From positions 1 to 57,945 of the forward strand of contig DAHO01000087.1 of NCBI GenBank assembly GCA_002498455.1: 57,945 nucleotides of DNA, given 5' to 3'. Source of the DNA: Euryarchaeota archaeon UBA602 (GTDB taxonomy: Archaea; Thermoplasmatota; Poseidoniia; Poseidoniales; Thalassarchaeaceae). Below the pieces are notes generated by a model. It was not told where the DNA came from. It searched no databases and saw only the letters and a program-made list of their open reading frames with translations. The translations under genes and the position numbers were made by a program. Of this stretch, positions 18,531 to 28,412 are shown piece after piece. How positions within the stretch are numbered: position 1 is the first letter of the stretch; each line of letters starts with the position of its first letter.

Positions 18531-19544
18531 TTACACTGGAGCCAACCGGGTCAGTGTCAATTCAAAGTGCAGCCATGAATGCTCGAGTTCATGCCCATCT
18601 TGGCCTCCGTAAGCCAAGTCCGGTGGGAGAATGAGATTGTGTGTTGTTCCTGATTCAAATTGAGGGTCAAAATCATTCACATCCAACCCAACGAGACCCC
18701 AGCCAAAACCTTCGATGTAACATACCCAAGGAATGGGCGAATCACATCGTGGATCTTCACCTGCATAGGCGCCTAAATCACCTTCATCCAATTGCTCTCC
18801 GGTATCTACGTCCCAGACCACGTAGTGTACTTCGAGGTGTTCGCTACGTGCATGACGATCTCGTTGAATCGTGTGCTGCTCAAGCTCAACATCCAATCCA
18901 ACACTGGCCGTAGGGAGTGCTGCATGGGAAACTTCGACCGTGAATGACAATGCGTCTACTTCAGATTCCAAACGCAGAGGAATCACAATTGCATCCCCTG
19001 CCTCAACCTCGACCAAATGGGATTGACCGTCACCGTCGATTGAGATGAAATCTGAATTAATTTCAATCGAGAGAGGTAGTGGATTTTCTTCATCGACATT
19101 GTGGATGGCTAGATGTGCATAATCTCCGACCCCTTGATGCAACCAACTGCATTGGAGTTCACCAGGGAACCAGAACAATTCATCCTGACTTGCGAGATTC
19201 GATGGCCAATTCCAATCTTCATTTCGAGAATCACAAGAATCTTCGCCACCTCCAAACAAAAGCGTGGCTTCCCATGTCCATCGTCCATCAACTTGAATTT
19301 CTTTTTCGTCAATCGCTGCGAAAGCATCCTCAAACTGTGAAAGGAATGTGTTGGCTGCCAAAGCAATCCATATTCCTGCGACTAACAGCATGAATATCGT
19401 GGCAAAACTGGCGATGATTGAGAGTCTAGGGACCGTCATTTCATTCAAGCCGAGAGGAATAACCGGATGCTCCTCCGCCGCTGGTCGATCTGAGATCCAA
19501 GAGCCGCTCACGCCCAATGCACAGGAAGCGACCTGTTTGAACAT
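18531..19544 (-). CDS. Membrane-anchored FKBP-type prolyl isomerase
   Basis: A 337-residue protein with a short cytoplasmic N terminus, one membrane helix near residues 43-65 (SIIASFATIFMLLVAGIWIA), an exported beta-rich domain with a cysteine pair, and a C-terminal FKBP-like domain: VHYVVWDVDTGEQLDEGD, the GLVGLD turn, and ILPPDLAYGGQDG...LHFELTL near the end. FKBPs catalyse cis-trans prolyl isomerisation during folding; here it would act outside the membrane. The ATG at 19544 has GAGGGA, inside the upstream hairpin's 3' arm, at suitable spacing; ATG 19439 would remove the first 35 residues. Confidence 0.75.
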   Translation of the reverse strand: MFKQVASCALGVSGSWISDRPAAEEHPVIPLGLNEMTVPRLSIIASFATIFMLLVAGIWIALAANTFLSQFEDAFAAIDEKEIQVDGRWTWEATLLFGGGEDSCDSRNEDWNWPSNLASQDELFWFPGELQCSWLHQGVGDYAHLAIHNVDEENPLPLSIEINSDFISIDGDGQSHLVEVEAGDAIVIPLRLESEVDALSFTVEVSHAALPTASVGLDVELEQHTIQRDRHARSEHLEVHYVVWDVDTGEQLDEGDLGAYAGEDPRCDSPIPWVCYIEGFGWGLVGLDVNDFDPQFESGTTHNLILPPDLAYGGQDGHELEHSWLHFELTLTRLAPV

Positions 19545-19549
19545 TCTCC

Positions 19550-19568
19550 CGTCCCTCTAAGAGGGACG
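19550..19568 (-). promoter_or_regulatory. KTA-loop hairpin upstream of FKBP gene
   Basis: On the minus strand CGTCCCTC-TTA-GAGGGACG, a perfect 8-bp stem. The 3' arm contains the GAGGGA that would serve as ribosome-binding site for the start at 19544, so pairing could mask it. Confidence 0.6.
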
Positions 19569-19572
19569 AATT

Positions 19573-22500
19573 TCAATCTTGAGCCAATTGCAAGTCGTAC
19601 CGAGTCCCCAGCCATGCAACGATGCCCAACTCGATGGCGAGCGCACCAAGCATCAACAATAGCATACTTGGATCGAGTAGACCTTCTTGTAAAATTAGCA
19701 ATGCTATACAGAATGCAAGCACCAAGTCCAATGCACCAAATACTCGCATTCCGCGGCGGAGTTGAAGAATTCCTCCAACCCAGGTTGTGAGCGATAAGGC
19801 TAGGGTACAGACCACCAACCAGGAAGACCAGCCCGCGACAGCAAAGACGCCGATTGGAAGGAGAACATGAGCGTTCCAAAGCCAGGCAGAAGTCCATTTC
19901 GGATGGCCTGCGAAGATGGTGTAAGCTTGACTCAAAATCATTATCAAACCAATGACCAGAATTGTCCCTGCAAATAACTCGGAAAACATCGGAATCAAAT
20001 CCCATGAGTTCATGGCCAACATGCCACCCAAAACAGCGTAAATCGAGAGTGCAACAGCGGCCGGTTGCTTCCAATTGAACGAGCGCTTCATGCACAACAA
20101 TCCAGCGAGAATTCCTGCAGGTCCTGCCGAGATTAGGACCACCATTAAGGCAAATCCAGCGCGACCGGCAGCACCACGATGATCTGGCATCCCATGAGTT
20201 CGGCGAAAGCCTTCGATCCATTCCCAAACCAAAACAAGAATCAGAAGGGAAAATTCGTGGAACAACCAAGGCAATTGCCATCCAATCATTTCTGAAGTCG
20301 GACAGGTGTCTGTACAACCGCTGGCCAATGGATTGACTGTGAATACAAATGGAACGGATTCAACAAACATTGAACCCACCACTCGAGAAATGACCAACAT
20401 TGTCACAACGCTTTCGACGGCACTGGGAATACGCCATGGCAAGTCTTCACGACCGTAAAGTGAGATCATCGATAACCCAAGCAAACCGAAGGTAAGGACA
20501 AACAGATCCAATTGCTCGTATTTTGATCCGTTGAAATGGCCAACCAGATAGATTAGAGTTAGCGACCCCATGGTGACGAAAAATGGCATTTCGATTCCAT
20601 TGATATCGGGCAATCGCAGATTGTGGACCTTCGCTCGTTGTCTTGAAACCCAAGTCAGTGTCAGCGCGAACAAACTGACCATTAGCATCAAGCCTGGATT
20701 GGTATCACTTTGCATCCAAGCGACAAAACAGGCCGCTAAGGTAGTGACTGCAATGAAAGATAGAACGATCACGGGGCGATGTTGGATGTCACCTACCAGC
20801 AAATCCAGTTCCTCAGAATTGTATTGCGCTCCCGATTTTCTTCGGCGCTTGCGTTGCTTTTCAATCAGAGTATAGATCTCTGCATCGGCCATTTTCATGC
20901 CGCCACGAGAAATGGCTTGAGACATTGATTTGGCCAGTCTACCCGTCTGATCACCGGTTGCGGTTCGAGCCAAATCTTCGTCCGCAAAGTGATACATCTT
21001 ACCTCCTTGTTGAACATCGATCGCAACCGGAGTGGTGTCTTGAGTTACGGTCATTGCTGATGTGGCAGATGAGGCTGACGAATCGGTCAGCAATTTGGGA
21101 CTCGGAGAAACAGAAGACGATAGGTTTCCTTTCTCCAAAGCTTGAGCCAGGGCCAATCTGCGATTTATTTCTGACAATCTCGCCTCACGCTTACCCACCT
21201 GCTTCAATTCCATACGAAGTTCACCGGTTGCAGCAAGATAAATCGCCGAAGCGACAAACATGAGGATGGCAACCAGCAATTCTGCAACATGCATTTCTTC
21301 ACCATATGTCGCCCAAATTTGTACAGCCAGCAAACAAACCACTGCCACGGCCGGTGGTAGCAATTTTTCCAAATTTCTTGCGCGCGGGAGGTAAATCGAC
21401 AGAAGGCCGGCACTTGCCAATAGAATCACAATTCCAGTTTGCATTCTGTCAATCGGTACGGGATCCAGTAGCAATTGTTGATTCGCACGATCCAGTTCGA
21501 ATAGGATGATTTGCAAGGTCAACAAACCCATGGCCAAACTCATCAATTGAGAGTTGGGCCCATCTTTATCTCTCGAAAGCAATATCGCAATTGAGGCCAC
21601 ACTCAAAATCAGAATCCAAAACACGTCAGCGCCGACATTCCATTGGAAAACGGCTAGGGTAATGGCCAAACTGATGAGAATGAAGCGTGGGTTTCCTTGG
21701 TGTCTACCTTGCACTTCAGCGATAATGTGAACTGCGGCTAGCGAAGCGATTCCTACAATCACAAACCACCCAATCTCATCACGTGCATCGACAAACATCA
21801 GCCAAACGGCCAAGCCTGATATAAGACCTAAATTCCACAATCGCATCATTCCCGAATCTCGAAGGCGCGAACTGAGTTCAGTGGCACCCAACAACTTGCC
21901 TGCGAGGTTTACACCTGTATCCCCCAATCTGAGATTAATGGGGTACTGAATCAGGGCAGCAAGTGTCAGATAGACGGCGATATACTGTGGGTCGAGAACA
22001 ATCAATACGTCCCAAGTATCGATGTTGGGTCTTGCGGCTGAGAATGTTTCAATCGAAGATGACCAAAGGGAGTGGGCGAACATCCAGATCCAAGGGGCCA
22101 AAACGGTCGCTCCAGCAATGCTAGGAGATGTACGTTTCAACGCCAAAACTCCCGTAGCAATGTGGACCAAAGCGAGCGCTATCAACAAGAAGCGTCCTTC
22201 ATCTCCACCATCAGCCATCGATTCAGCCGGAATCAAGATTGTGAGTAATAATATCAGAACCAGGCTGCCCATCCATAGTACGCGGTCTGTGACATTGGTC
22301 TGATGGCGGATCAAGATTGAGAAGGTCACCAACGATGCGAGAACTGCGAATGATTCGTATCCCGAGATGAAGGACAGTGTCAAGAGTTCAGTTTCCAAGA
22401 CAATTAGAGCCAGCAATAGAATTGGCAATGCCGCGAGAAGCGGCTTTAGAACCTCCATCGGTTCAACTCCACGGACCACCAAATATGAGCCCCCATAAAC

Positions 22501-23658
22501 AGCCAAAAGCGAGACGAGAACGGCCAATGCGTAACCGGTTTCATCACGACCACTGGCGAGAAGCAAAAATGCACCAATCATTCCCAAACCTACGGATACA
22601 CCCCACAACCCAGGAGTTCCCAAACCGGTCACAGCGATGCCCTTACTGAACCAGTTCTCACGCTTTGAGAAACGTGCCGCCATCGACCCGTTGATACAGG
22701 TCACTGCCAAAGCGAGTAGGAACAAAGGCATGGGGTCTGCCAATGGAAGAATTTTGAGTGCACCGATTTCGAGAGGATTTGATTGAATGGCATGCAACCC
22801 AATCCACAGATGACTGGCAGCAATTCCCAGAGAGGCTAGATTGCCACTTTGTCGGTGATATGCGAGCCCATGGAGAAGGATCGTCGCGAGTAAAATCATC
22901 ACAACGATGCCCATCTCTCCGCCGACAGAACCTGCTGCGGATGCAAGTGCCAAGGAAACCAGTGTAGCTTGTGCCATAATTGCATCATGTTCATGGCGAT
23001 ATCCGACAAGAATATTGAGGCCAACTAAGGCAATCAAAGTCATCCCCAGTTGTGGAGTATCAATCCACCCCCAGTGGTGTGCATCTAGAGCCAAACCGTA
23101 CAGGAGTTTCATCGAAATGATGATCCATGTTACGCCAAGAATGTGCATTCCTTTGTCGGGAACCCATCGTTCCCCTAAGGCAAAACCCATCACGGCCAAT
23201 GAAAGTAGACCAGCGGTTGCAAGATAGGGTTCGAGAGCGGTCGCAACAACCCAGCCAATCAAACTGTAGACGAAGACCATGGTCACCATCAATGCCCAGT
23301 GCAAACGTCGTTCGCCTTGCACAGCCGCCTCGGTGATTGTATCGAGTTCAGGTGTCTCATAGACGGTTCCATCGGACAGAATATCTCCAGGTTTGGGCCC
23401 AGAATCCCGCTCAAATGGATCAAAGATTTCACCGATTGCTGCATCTTCATCGTCACTCTGCTTCGATACTTGAGAATCGATTCCAGCGGTAGCATCCGTG
23501 GGTGAACCTCCGGGGAGTGCGGGCCGTTTCGCTTCGGCAAATGCGTCTGGGGACATGAACGCATCAAGATCGACGCCACCGCCCAATTGGAACGAGCGAG
23601 AATCAATCACCCTGTCCTTGGAGGAGGACTTCTCGACTCCGTCTTTGTCTTCCGCCAT
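19573..23658 (-). CDS. Giant polytopic membrane protein, unknown function
   Basis: About 1361 residues. The first ~125 are soluble, acidic and low in complexity; then a long series of hydrophobic helices runs to the C terminus, interrupted near residues 840-960 by a cytoplasmic charged segment (LRMELKQVGKREARLSEINRRLALAQALEKG) that looks coiled-coil. I estimate 30 or more membrane segments. The layout resembles DUF2339-like giant membrane proteins, but no catalytic motif is recognised. The ATG at 23658 (MAEDKDGVEK) is preferred because an ORF extension to 23745 enters the pckA upstream region. Function unknown. Confidence 0.8.
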   Translation of the reverse strand: MAEDKDGVEKSSSKDRVIDSRSFQLGGGVDLDAFMSPDAFAEAKRPALPGGSPTDATAGIDSQVSKQSDDEDAAIGEIFDPFERDSGPKPGDILSDGTVYETPELDTITEAAVQGERRLHWALMVTMVFVYSLIGWVVATALEPYLATAGLLSLAVMGFALGERWVPDKGMHILGVTWIIISMKLLYGLALDAHHWGWIDTPQLGMTLIALVGLNILVGYRHEHDAIMAQATLVSLALASAAGSVGGEMGIVVMILLATILLHGLAYHRQSGNLASLGIAASHLWIGLHAIQSNPLEIGALKILPLADPMPLFLLALAVTCINGSMAARFSKRENWFSKGIAVTGLGTPGLWGVSVGLGMIGAFLLLASGRDETGYALAVLVSLLAVYGGSYLVVRGVEPMEVLKPLLAALPILLLALIVLETELLTLSFISGYESFAVLASLVTFSILIRHQTNVTDRVLWMGSLVLILLLTILIPAESMADGGDEGRFLLIALALVHIATGVLALKRTSPSIAGATVLAPWIWMFAHSLWSSSIETFSAARPNIDTWDVLIVLDPQYIAVYLTLAALIQYPINLRLGDTGVNLAGKLLGATELSSRLRDSGMMRLWNLGLISGLAVWLMFVDARDEIGWFVIVGIASLAAVHIIAEVQGRHQGNPRFILISLAITLAVFQWNVGADVFWILILSVASIAILLSRDKDGPNSQLMSLAMGLLTLQIILFELDRANQQLLLDPVPIDRMQTGIVILLASAGLLSIYLPRARNLEKLLPPAVAVVCLLAVQIWATYGEEMHVAELLVAILMFVASAIYLAATGELRMELKQVGKREARLSEINRRLALAQALEKGNLSSSVSPSPKLLTDSSASSATSAMTVTQDTTPVAIDVQQGGKMYHFADEDLARTATGDQTGRLAKSMSQAISRGGMKMADAEIYTLIEKQRKRRRKSGAQYNSEELDLLVGDIQHRPVIVLSFIAVTTLAACFVAWMQSDTNPGLMLMVSLFALTLTWVSRQRAKVHNLRLPDINGIEMPFFVTMGSLTLIYLVGHFNGSKYEQLDLFVLTFGLLGLSMISLYGREDLPWRIPSAVESVVTMLVISRVVGSMFVESVPFVFTVNPLASGCTDTCPTSEMIGWQLPWLFHEFSLLILVLVWEWIEGFRRTHGMPDHRGAAGRAGFALMVVLISAGPAGILAGLLCMKRSFNWKQPAAVALSIYAVLGGMLAMNSWDLIPMFSELFAGTILVIGLIMILSQAYTIFAGHPKWTSAWLWNAHVLLPIGVFAVAGWSSWLVVCTLALSLTTWVGGILQLRRGMRVFGALDLVLAFCIALLILQEGLLDPSMLLLMLGALAIELGIVAWLGTRYDLQLAQD

Positions 23659-23833
23659 GCATCTATGCAGACGGTGCGTCGAATAAGACTCGCCCCCAAT
23701 TTGATAGTGTAGGTGAGGGTCTGCAAGACCCTTATTGGTGGTCAAACAACAGGTTCAACCTTCCGAAATGCACTATAATGGTCAGTGGGGCGCAGGCCCC
23801 ATGGTGCTTCGGCCGATGCGGTCTGGAGGGGTT

Positions 23834-23854
23834 ATCCCTGAATCGTTTAGGGAT
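23834..23854 (+). promoter_or_regulatory. Hairpin covering the pckA ribosome-binding region
   Basis: ATCCCT (23834-23839) pairs with AGGGAT (23849-23854), loop of 9 nt. The 3' arm is the purine-rich stretch 6 nt before the ATG at 23861, so folding could hide the ribosome-binding site. A GGGGC-GCAG-GCCCC hairpin lies further upstream in the same 202-nt divergent intergenic region. No other feature is seen there. Confidence 0.4.
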
Positions 23855-23860
23855 GTCAAT

Positions 23861-25501
23861 ATGGGTCTTGCAGACTTAGGTTTAAGCAGGAATGGATACG
23901 ATGGAGATATTCATTGGAACTTGGAATGGGAAGACCTCTACGCGGCTGCAATTCGGCGAAAAGAGGGAGAAATGACCGCGCATGGAGTGCTCAGAACCGT
24001 CACTGGAGAGAGGACCGGTAGATCACCGAATGATCGATACATCGTGAAACTACACGAAAGTAAGATTTCGAGCATCACTAAAGGGTTGACGACCGAAGAT
24101 GTTTGGTGGGGGGATGTGAATACTCCTATCTCAGAAAATACCTTCAATTTACTTCAACACGCTGTCACGGAACATCTGTTGGAAAAGGATGAGTGGTTCA
24201 TCCAGAATTTGTACTGTGGGGCTGACCCTGAAGAGCGGTTGAATGTGATGTTGATAACCGAGAATGCATGGCACGCTTCTTTTGCAAGAAACATGTTTAT
24301 CCGACCGTCTGTAGAAGAAATTCAGGCCATGGATGTCTGGGCTGGATTTACTATATTGCACGCACCGAGTTATCAAGCAAGACCCGATTGGATTGGTTCA
24401 AAGGGCGGAGTGACAGAGCTCAATTCAGAGGCATTTGTAATTATCAACTTTGAAAAACGGATGGTGATTATTGGCGGGACTCAATATGCTGGCGAGATTA
24501 AGAAATCGATTTTCTCGATCATGAATCATATTTTGCCATCTCGTGGCCATCTCCCAATGCATTGCTCTTCCAATACTACAGGAGAAAACACAGCCGTGTT
24601 CTTCGGTTTGTCAGGAACGGGTAAGACTACACTCTCCGCAGACCCCAATCGCGCATTGGTTGGTGATGATGAACACGGGTGGTCTGCTAAGGGTGTGTTC
24701 AACTTTGAAGGTGGATGCTATGCAAAGTTGATTGATTTGTCTGAAGAAGATGAGCCGGCAATTTTTGCGACGACAAAAATGCCTGGATCTATCCTGGAGA
24801 ATATCATTGTCGATGATGATGGGATTCCAGATTTCACGGATGATACCCTCACTGCAAATACACGCGGATCTTACCCGATTGAATTCATCGAAAATCGTAC
24901 GCCAGATTCCATGGCCGGACATCCACAGAATGTGGTGTTTTTGACCTGTGACGCCTTTGGTGTTCTTCCTCCAATCAGCAGACTAAGCCCGGCACAAGCA
25001 GCCTATCACTTCATTTCAGGATATACGGCCAAGGTTGCCGGAACAGAGGTTGGTGTGAAGGAGCCTCAAGCCACGTTCTCCGCTTGCTTTGGTGCACCAT
25101 TTATGCCACGTCATCCAAGTGTTTACGCAGACCTCTTGGCTGAAAAAATGGCGCAACATGGAGCAAAATGCTGGCTATTGAATACGGGCTGGGTTAGCGG
25201 AGGATATGGAAAGAGCAAGCGAATCAAAATCAAATGGACGCGTGCACTACTCAATGCTGCGCTTGATGGGAGTCTGAATGATGTTGAGTTCGCCATCGAC
25301 CCAAGATTTGGTTTTGAAGTCCCGCAAAGTTGTGAAGGGGTTCCTGAAGAAATTCTCAATCCTAGAGATACTTGGGGCGATGGCTCACAATATGATGCAG
25401 CTGCAAATCAATTGGCCAAAATGTTTGGAGAAAACTTTGCTCAATTTGCCGAAGGGACCAGTGCCGAAGTTCTGGCTGCCGCTCCAAAGCCGCTTGAGTG
25501 A
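23861..25501 (+). CDS. pckA: Phosphoenolpyruvate carboxykinase (ATP type)
   Basis: A 546-residue enzyme interconverting oxaloacetate plus ATP with phosphoenolpyruvate, CO2 and ADP, the entry step of gluconeogenesis. The kinase P-loop is GLSGTGKTTLSADP near residue 245 and the second metal motif is GDDEHGWS; TGERTGRSPNDRYIV and CWLLNTGWVSGGYG are also typical of the ATP-dependent family. This form is mainly bacterial, so lateral acquisition is likely. The start at 23861 (MGLADLGLSRNGYDG) fits the family; a longer frame to 23735 would overlap the divergent gene's leader. Confidence 0.93.
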   Translation: MGLADLGLSRNGYDGDIHWNLEWEDLYAAAIRRKEGEMTAHGVLRTVTGERTGRSPNDRYIVKLHESKISSITKGLTTEDVWWGDVNTPISENTFNLLQHAVTEHLLEKDEWFIQNLYCGADPEERLNVMLITENAWHASFARNMFIRPSVEEIQAMDVWAGFTILHAPSYQARPDWIGSKGGVTELNSEAFVIINFEKRMVIIGGTQYAGEIKKSIFSIMNHILPSRGHLPMHCSSNTTGENTAVFFGLSGTGKTTLSADPNRALVGDDEHGWSAKGVFNFEGGCYAKLIDLSEEDEPAIFATTKMPGSILENIIVDDDGIPDFTDDTLTANTRGSYPIEFIENRTPDSMAGHPQNVVFLTCDAFGVLPPISRLSPAQAAYHFISGYTAKVAGTEVGVKEPQATFSACFGAPFMPRHPSVYADLLAEKMAQHGAKCWLLNTGWVSGGYGKSKRIKIKWTRALLNAALDGSLNDVEFAIDPRFGFEVPQSCEGVPEEILNPRDTWGDGSQYDAAANQLAKMFGENFAQFAEGTSAEVLAAAPKPLE

Positions 25502-25549
25502 AACAATTCGGCTGGAAACACTTAGGCGTCAGCCTTGTTGGGTCACCTG

Positions 25550-26227
25550 ATGGATGTAACCGCTGCAGCGCTCTTCCCCTCCCTTGGAAAGTCTGGGGGC
25601 GCCGTCACCGGATTGAGAATGCCCGATGACGAACCCGTCTGGATCTTGCTCGATAAATCCAGTCGAAATGGTCTTGCAAACCAACTTGAATACCTGTTGC
25701 AGGGGTTGGGTTCCAATCGAAGAAATTTGCATCCTTCCATCACCATTGATGAATCCAAAGGACCTGTTCACATCGTCGATGGGACACGAATTGGGCCCGG
25801 TGTCCATATTGAAGGCCCCTCATATATTGCAGGTGAGGTTCGTCATGGAGCATATGTTCGCAGTCATTCATGGATCTGTAGAGATGCGGTGGTCGGTCAT
25901 GCAACCGAAATCAAACACAGTTTATTGCTTCCAGGTGCCAAAGCACCGCATTTCAATTATGTCGGGGATTCAATATTGGGTACAGGTGTCAATCTAGGTG
26001 CGGGTTGCAAACTTTCCAATTTACGCAACGATGGACGCCACATCCGGATTCACAACCTTTCCATGGATACGGGTCTCAGAAAGTTTGGTGCAATCTTAGG
26101 AGAGGGTGTGCAAATCGGGTGCAATGCGGTCTGCAATCCCGGCACAGTCTTGGGCATCAATTGCAATGTATGGCCCAATGTCACCGTCAGTGGGGCCCAC
26201 ACAAACGATAGTACGCTACGAGAGTGA
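25550..26227 (+). CDS. GlmU-like left-handed beta-helix acyltransferase
   Basis: About 225 residues. The second half has the hexapeptide repeat pattern of left-handed beta-helix acyltransferases and the stretch EIKHSLLLPGAKAPHFNYVGDSILGTGVNLGAGCKLSNLRNDG (quoted in parts: KAPHFNYVGDSILG and GVNLGAGCKLSNLRNDG) matches the acetyltransferase half of GlmU, in which the His of KAPH is catalytic. The N-terminal uridylyltransferase domain of bifunctional GlmU is missing. It ends 4 nt before a GlmM-like mutase, so both probably serve UDP-N-acetylglucosamine synthesis: mutase, then N-acetylation of glucosamine-1-phosphate. ATG 25550 is chosen; a TTG at 25535 is possible. Confidence 0.8.
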   Translation: MDVTAAALFPSLGKSGGAVTGLRMPDDEPVWILLDKSSRNGLANQLEYLLQGLGSNRRNLHPSITIDESKGPVHIVDGTRIGPGVHIEGPSYIAGEVRHGAYVRSHSWICRDAVVGHATEIKHSLLLPGAKAPHFNYVGDSILGTGVNLGAGCKLSNLRNDGRHIRIHNLSMDTGLRKFGAILGEGVQIGCNAVCNPGTVLGINCNVWPNVTVSGAHTNDSTLRE

Positions 26228-26231
26228 TTTC

Positions 26232-27896
26232 ATGAGCCGTCCTCGACTCCATGGTACCGATGGTATTCGCGGTAAAGTCGCTACCTTTTCCGGTGATGAT
26301 GAAGCCGCACTTATGGCGTTAATTGAGCAACGAATATTGAGCAATCGCGCCATGAGAATCATTGGTGAGGCCACAGGGTTGCAATTGATTCTCGAGATTG
26401 GTGAATCACCCTTGGTCCTCATCGGTTGGGACCGTCGAGACGGTAATGCAGAATTGGTTGATGCCCTTCAATCGGGCCTAGGTGCTGCAGGTTGTCGAAC
26501 CATGAGAATTGGTGAAGTGCCAACTCCAGGAATCCATCATGCAATTCTGGCTTGTGCTGCGGATGCAGGAATGATGGTGACGGCAAGCCACAACCCTGCG
26601 ACCGACTCAGGGGTCAAATTATTCGATGCAGAGGGGTACAAATCCATGCCAGAAACTGAAGACCAAATCTCGAAGTTGGCATGGGAATTGGCCGATGGGT
26701 CCCGTGCCGCACCTCAAGAAAGTGGAGAAGTTCTCGAAGAAATTGAAGGTTTGAGTCTTTACAAAACCGCAATTCGCAATCGAGTATCTGAACTAGAATC
26801 CTTGTTTTCAATCAACTTTGATACAATCAATTGGGCAGGAACCATTGCATCTCCGGGGCTATTGCTCGATTGCTCGGGTGGTGCGGGCGTGACTTGGTTG
26901 GCTGATCAATTGACTGAGGATGGGCTCGCAGCAATTGAGGTGAGCAGCCGACTCGATCCCATCAACCAAGATTGTGGGGCCGGGGATTTTTCGCCAACAC
27001 AAGAGTGGAAAGCAAGCGAGTTGAATCTGGAACCGCCAGCGCATCGGTTGCTTTGGTGCATATCACAGCGATTGGAACACAATGGGGGCGTTGTCCCTTG
27101 GAAACCCGGAGAAATCATCGGTGCAGCTTTGGATGGAGATGGGGACAGATGCTTGCTCATCGAAGGAACATCAGATGGTCTGAAAATTGTTGATGGTGAT
27201 CGAATGTGTGATGATATCATTCGAGCATCACTTGTTCGTGACAGTTCCGAATGGAAGATGGCATCGAGCATCGAAAGCGATCTTGGATTGACTGCAGATT
27301 TGAGTCGTTTGGGGACTCACCAATCAATCACAACAGCTGTTGGGGATCGATGGTTGTCCGCTGCACTTTGGGATGGCCCAAATGAGAAAATAATCGCAGC
27401 AGAGGGGATGCCACGCCTGATTGGAACCGAGGATTCCGGGCATCTCGTAATGCCCACACAGATCCCTCATCAGGCCGGCAAATGGGGCTTGGTCGGAGAC
27501 GGAACTGCAACCCTCATTGCTGCATTGATGGCTCGATACACCATTCTTCACGCAGATGTTTCTCCTGCATTCGCAGGGGGTTGGAAGAAACGCGTATCGA
27601 TTAAGCCCAGTATCCGTGAACGATGGACTGGTGAAAATCAGTTGGCAGATTTAGTACAAAAAATCTCAGAAGAGTGGAGTGGAACTTCATTGCAAAGGGT
27701 CGATGTTGAAGGTGAGCCGGGGCTACTGTTGTTGTCAGGTGAATTGGATAGGTTGGCAATATCAATTGCAGTTCGAAATTCAGGTACTGAAGCAAAAACT
27801 GCAGTTTCAATTCGGTTTGCAAAGGGTGTGCAGGCAGATGGAAATACATTGATGGAACGACTGATTGAGAATCTATCCGAACACCTGATGCCATGA
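26232..27896 (+). CDS. Phosphoglucosamine mutase-like phosphohexomutase
   Basis: A 554-residue alpha-D-phosphohexomutase. The catalytic serine loop is TASHNPATDSGVKLFD, the magnesium loop DGDGDRC, the sugar-specificity loop GTEDSGH, and the phosphate-binding loop RNSGTEAKTAVSIR, in the expected order of the four domains. Glutamate in the E-D-SGH loop and the neighbouring GlmU-like acyltransferase argue for glucosamine-6-phosphate to glucosamine-1-phosphate conversion, though phosphomannomutase activity cannot be excluded. It is somewhat longer than the usual ~450 residues, with extra segments between domains 1 and 3. The ATG at 26232 gives the family N terminus MSRPRLHGTDGIRG. Confidence 0.9.
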   Translation: MSRPRLHGTDGIRGKVATFSGDDEAALMALIEQRILSNRAMRIIGEATGLQLILEIGESPLVLIGWDRRDGNAELVDALQSGLGAAGCRTMRIGEVPTPGIHHAILACAADAGMMVTASHNPATDSGVKLFDAEGYKSMPETEDQISKLAWELADGSRAAPQESGEVLEEIEGLSLYKTAIRNRVSELESLFSINFDTINWAGTIASPGLLLDCSGGAGVTWLADQLTEDGLAAIEVSSRLDPINQDCGAGDFSPTQEWKASELNLEPPAHRLLWCISQRLEHNGGVVPWKPGEIIGAALDGDGDRCLLIEGTSDGLKIVDGDRMCDDIIRASLVRDSSEWKMASSIESDLGLTADLSRLGTHQSITTAVGDRWLSAALWDGPNEKIIAAEGMPRLIGTEDSGHLVMPTQIPHQAGKWGLVGDGTATLIAALMARYTILHADVSPAFAGGWKKRVSIKPSIRERWTGENQLADLVQKISEEWSGTSLQRVDVEGEPGLLLLSGELDRLAISIAVRNSGTEAKTAVSIRFAKGVQADGNTLMERLIENLSEHLMP

Positions 27897-27948
27897 GCAA
27901 ATAGAGAGAAATCGCTAAGTTAAACAGAGAGTACGGGGGTTGAGAATC

Positions 27949-28344
27949 ATGCTACCTGCTGAGGCCTTGGCAAAACTCGATGCGATGGATGATTACGATC
28001 GGATGCTCGCATACTCGCGATTCGGTTCTGATTATCGAATGAGTGCTGCAGAAGTAGAGGCCCAATACAACGCTTGGAAAAGTGGAGATACTGTGGCGCC
28101 ATCCACGTTCACTAAGACCGACGCAGGACCTATTGCTCAGTCGGGACAATCTGCAAATTATATCCAGGATCCTTCAAAGTTTAGAGCGAAATATGACCCG
28201 AGTCGTGAAGGAAGGGCAAGACAATCACAGGTTGAACAGGCAGTGATTTGTCCAGAGTGCAGCGCCGCTTTGGGTATCCCTGCAGTCCGACCAATCAAGG
28301 TTACATGCCCGAGTTGTATGGCTGAAATCACATATACCGCTTAA
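27949..28344 (+). CDS. Small zinc-ribbon protein
   Basis: A 131-residue protein with an alpha-helical, acidic N-terminal half and a C-terminal zinc ribbon formed by CPECSAALGIP and CPSCMAEI (two CxxC pairs 22 residues apart). GGGGGTT sits just upstream of the ATG. No catalytic motif is visible; it could be a nucleic acid- or protein-binding adaptor. It precedes the DUF373 gene in the same direction. Confidence 0.65.
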   Translation: MLPAEALAKLDAMDDYDRMLAYSRFGSDYRMSAAEVEAQYNAWKSGDTVAPSTFTKTDAGPIAQSGQSANYIQDPSKFRAKYDPSREGRARQSQVEQAVICPECSAALGIPAVRPIKVTCPSCMAEITYTA

Positions 28345-28379
28345 TTTGCGGGAAATTATCCAACAATTGAAATCACTGT

Positions 28380-28400
28380 CGCACCCCCCTTAGGGGTGCG
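28380..28400 (+). promoter_or_regulatory. KTA-loop hairpin upstream of DUF373 gene
   Basis: CGCACCCC-(CCTTA)-GGGGTGCG: 8-bp stem ending immediately before the GGAGGTG ribosome-binding site (28401-28407) of the DUF373 gene. Confidence 0.6.
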
Positions 28401-28412
28401 GGAGGTGTCATT

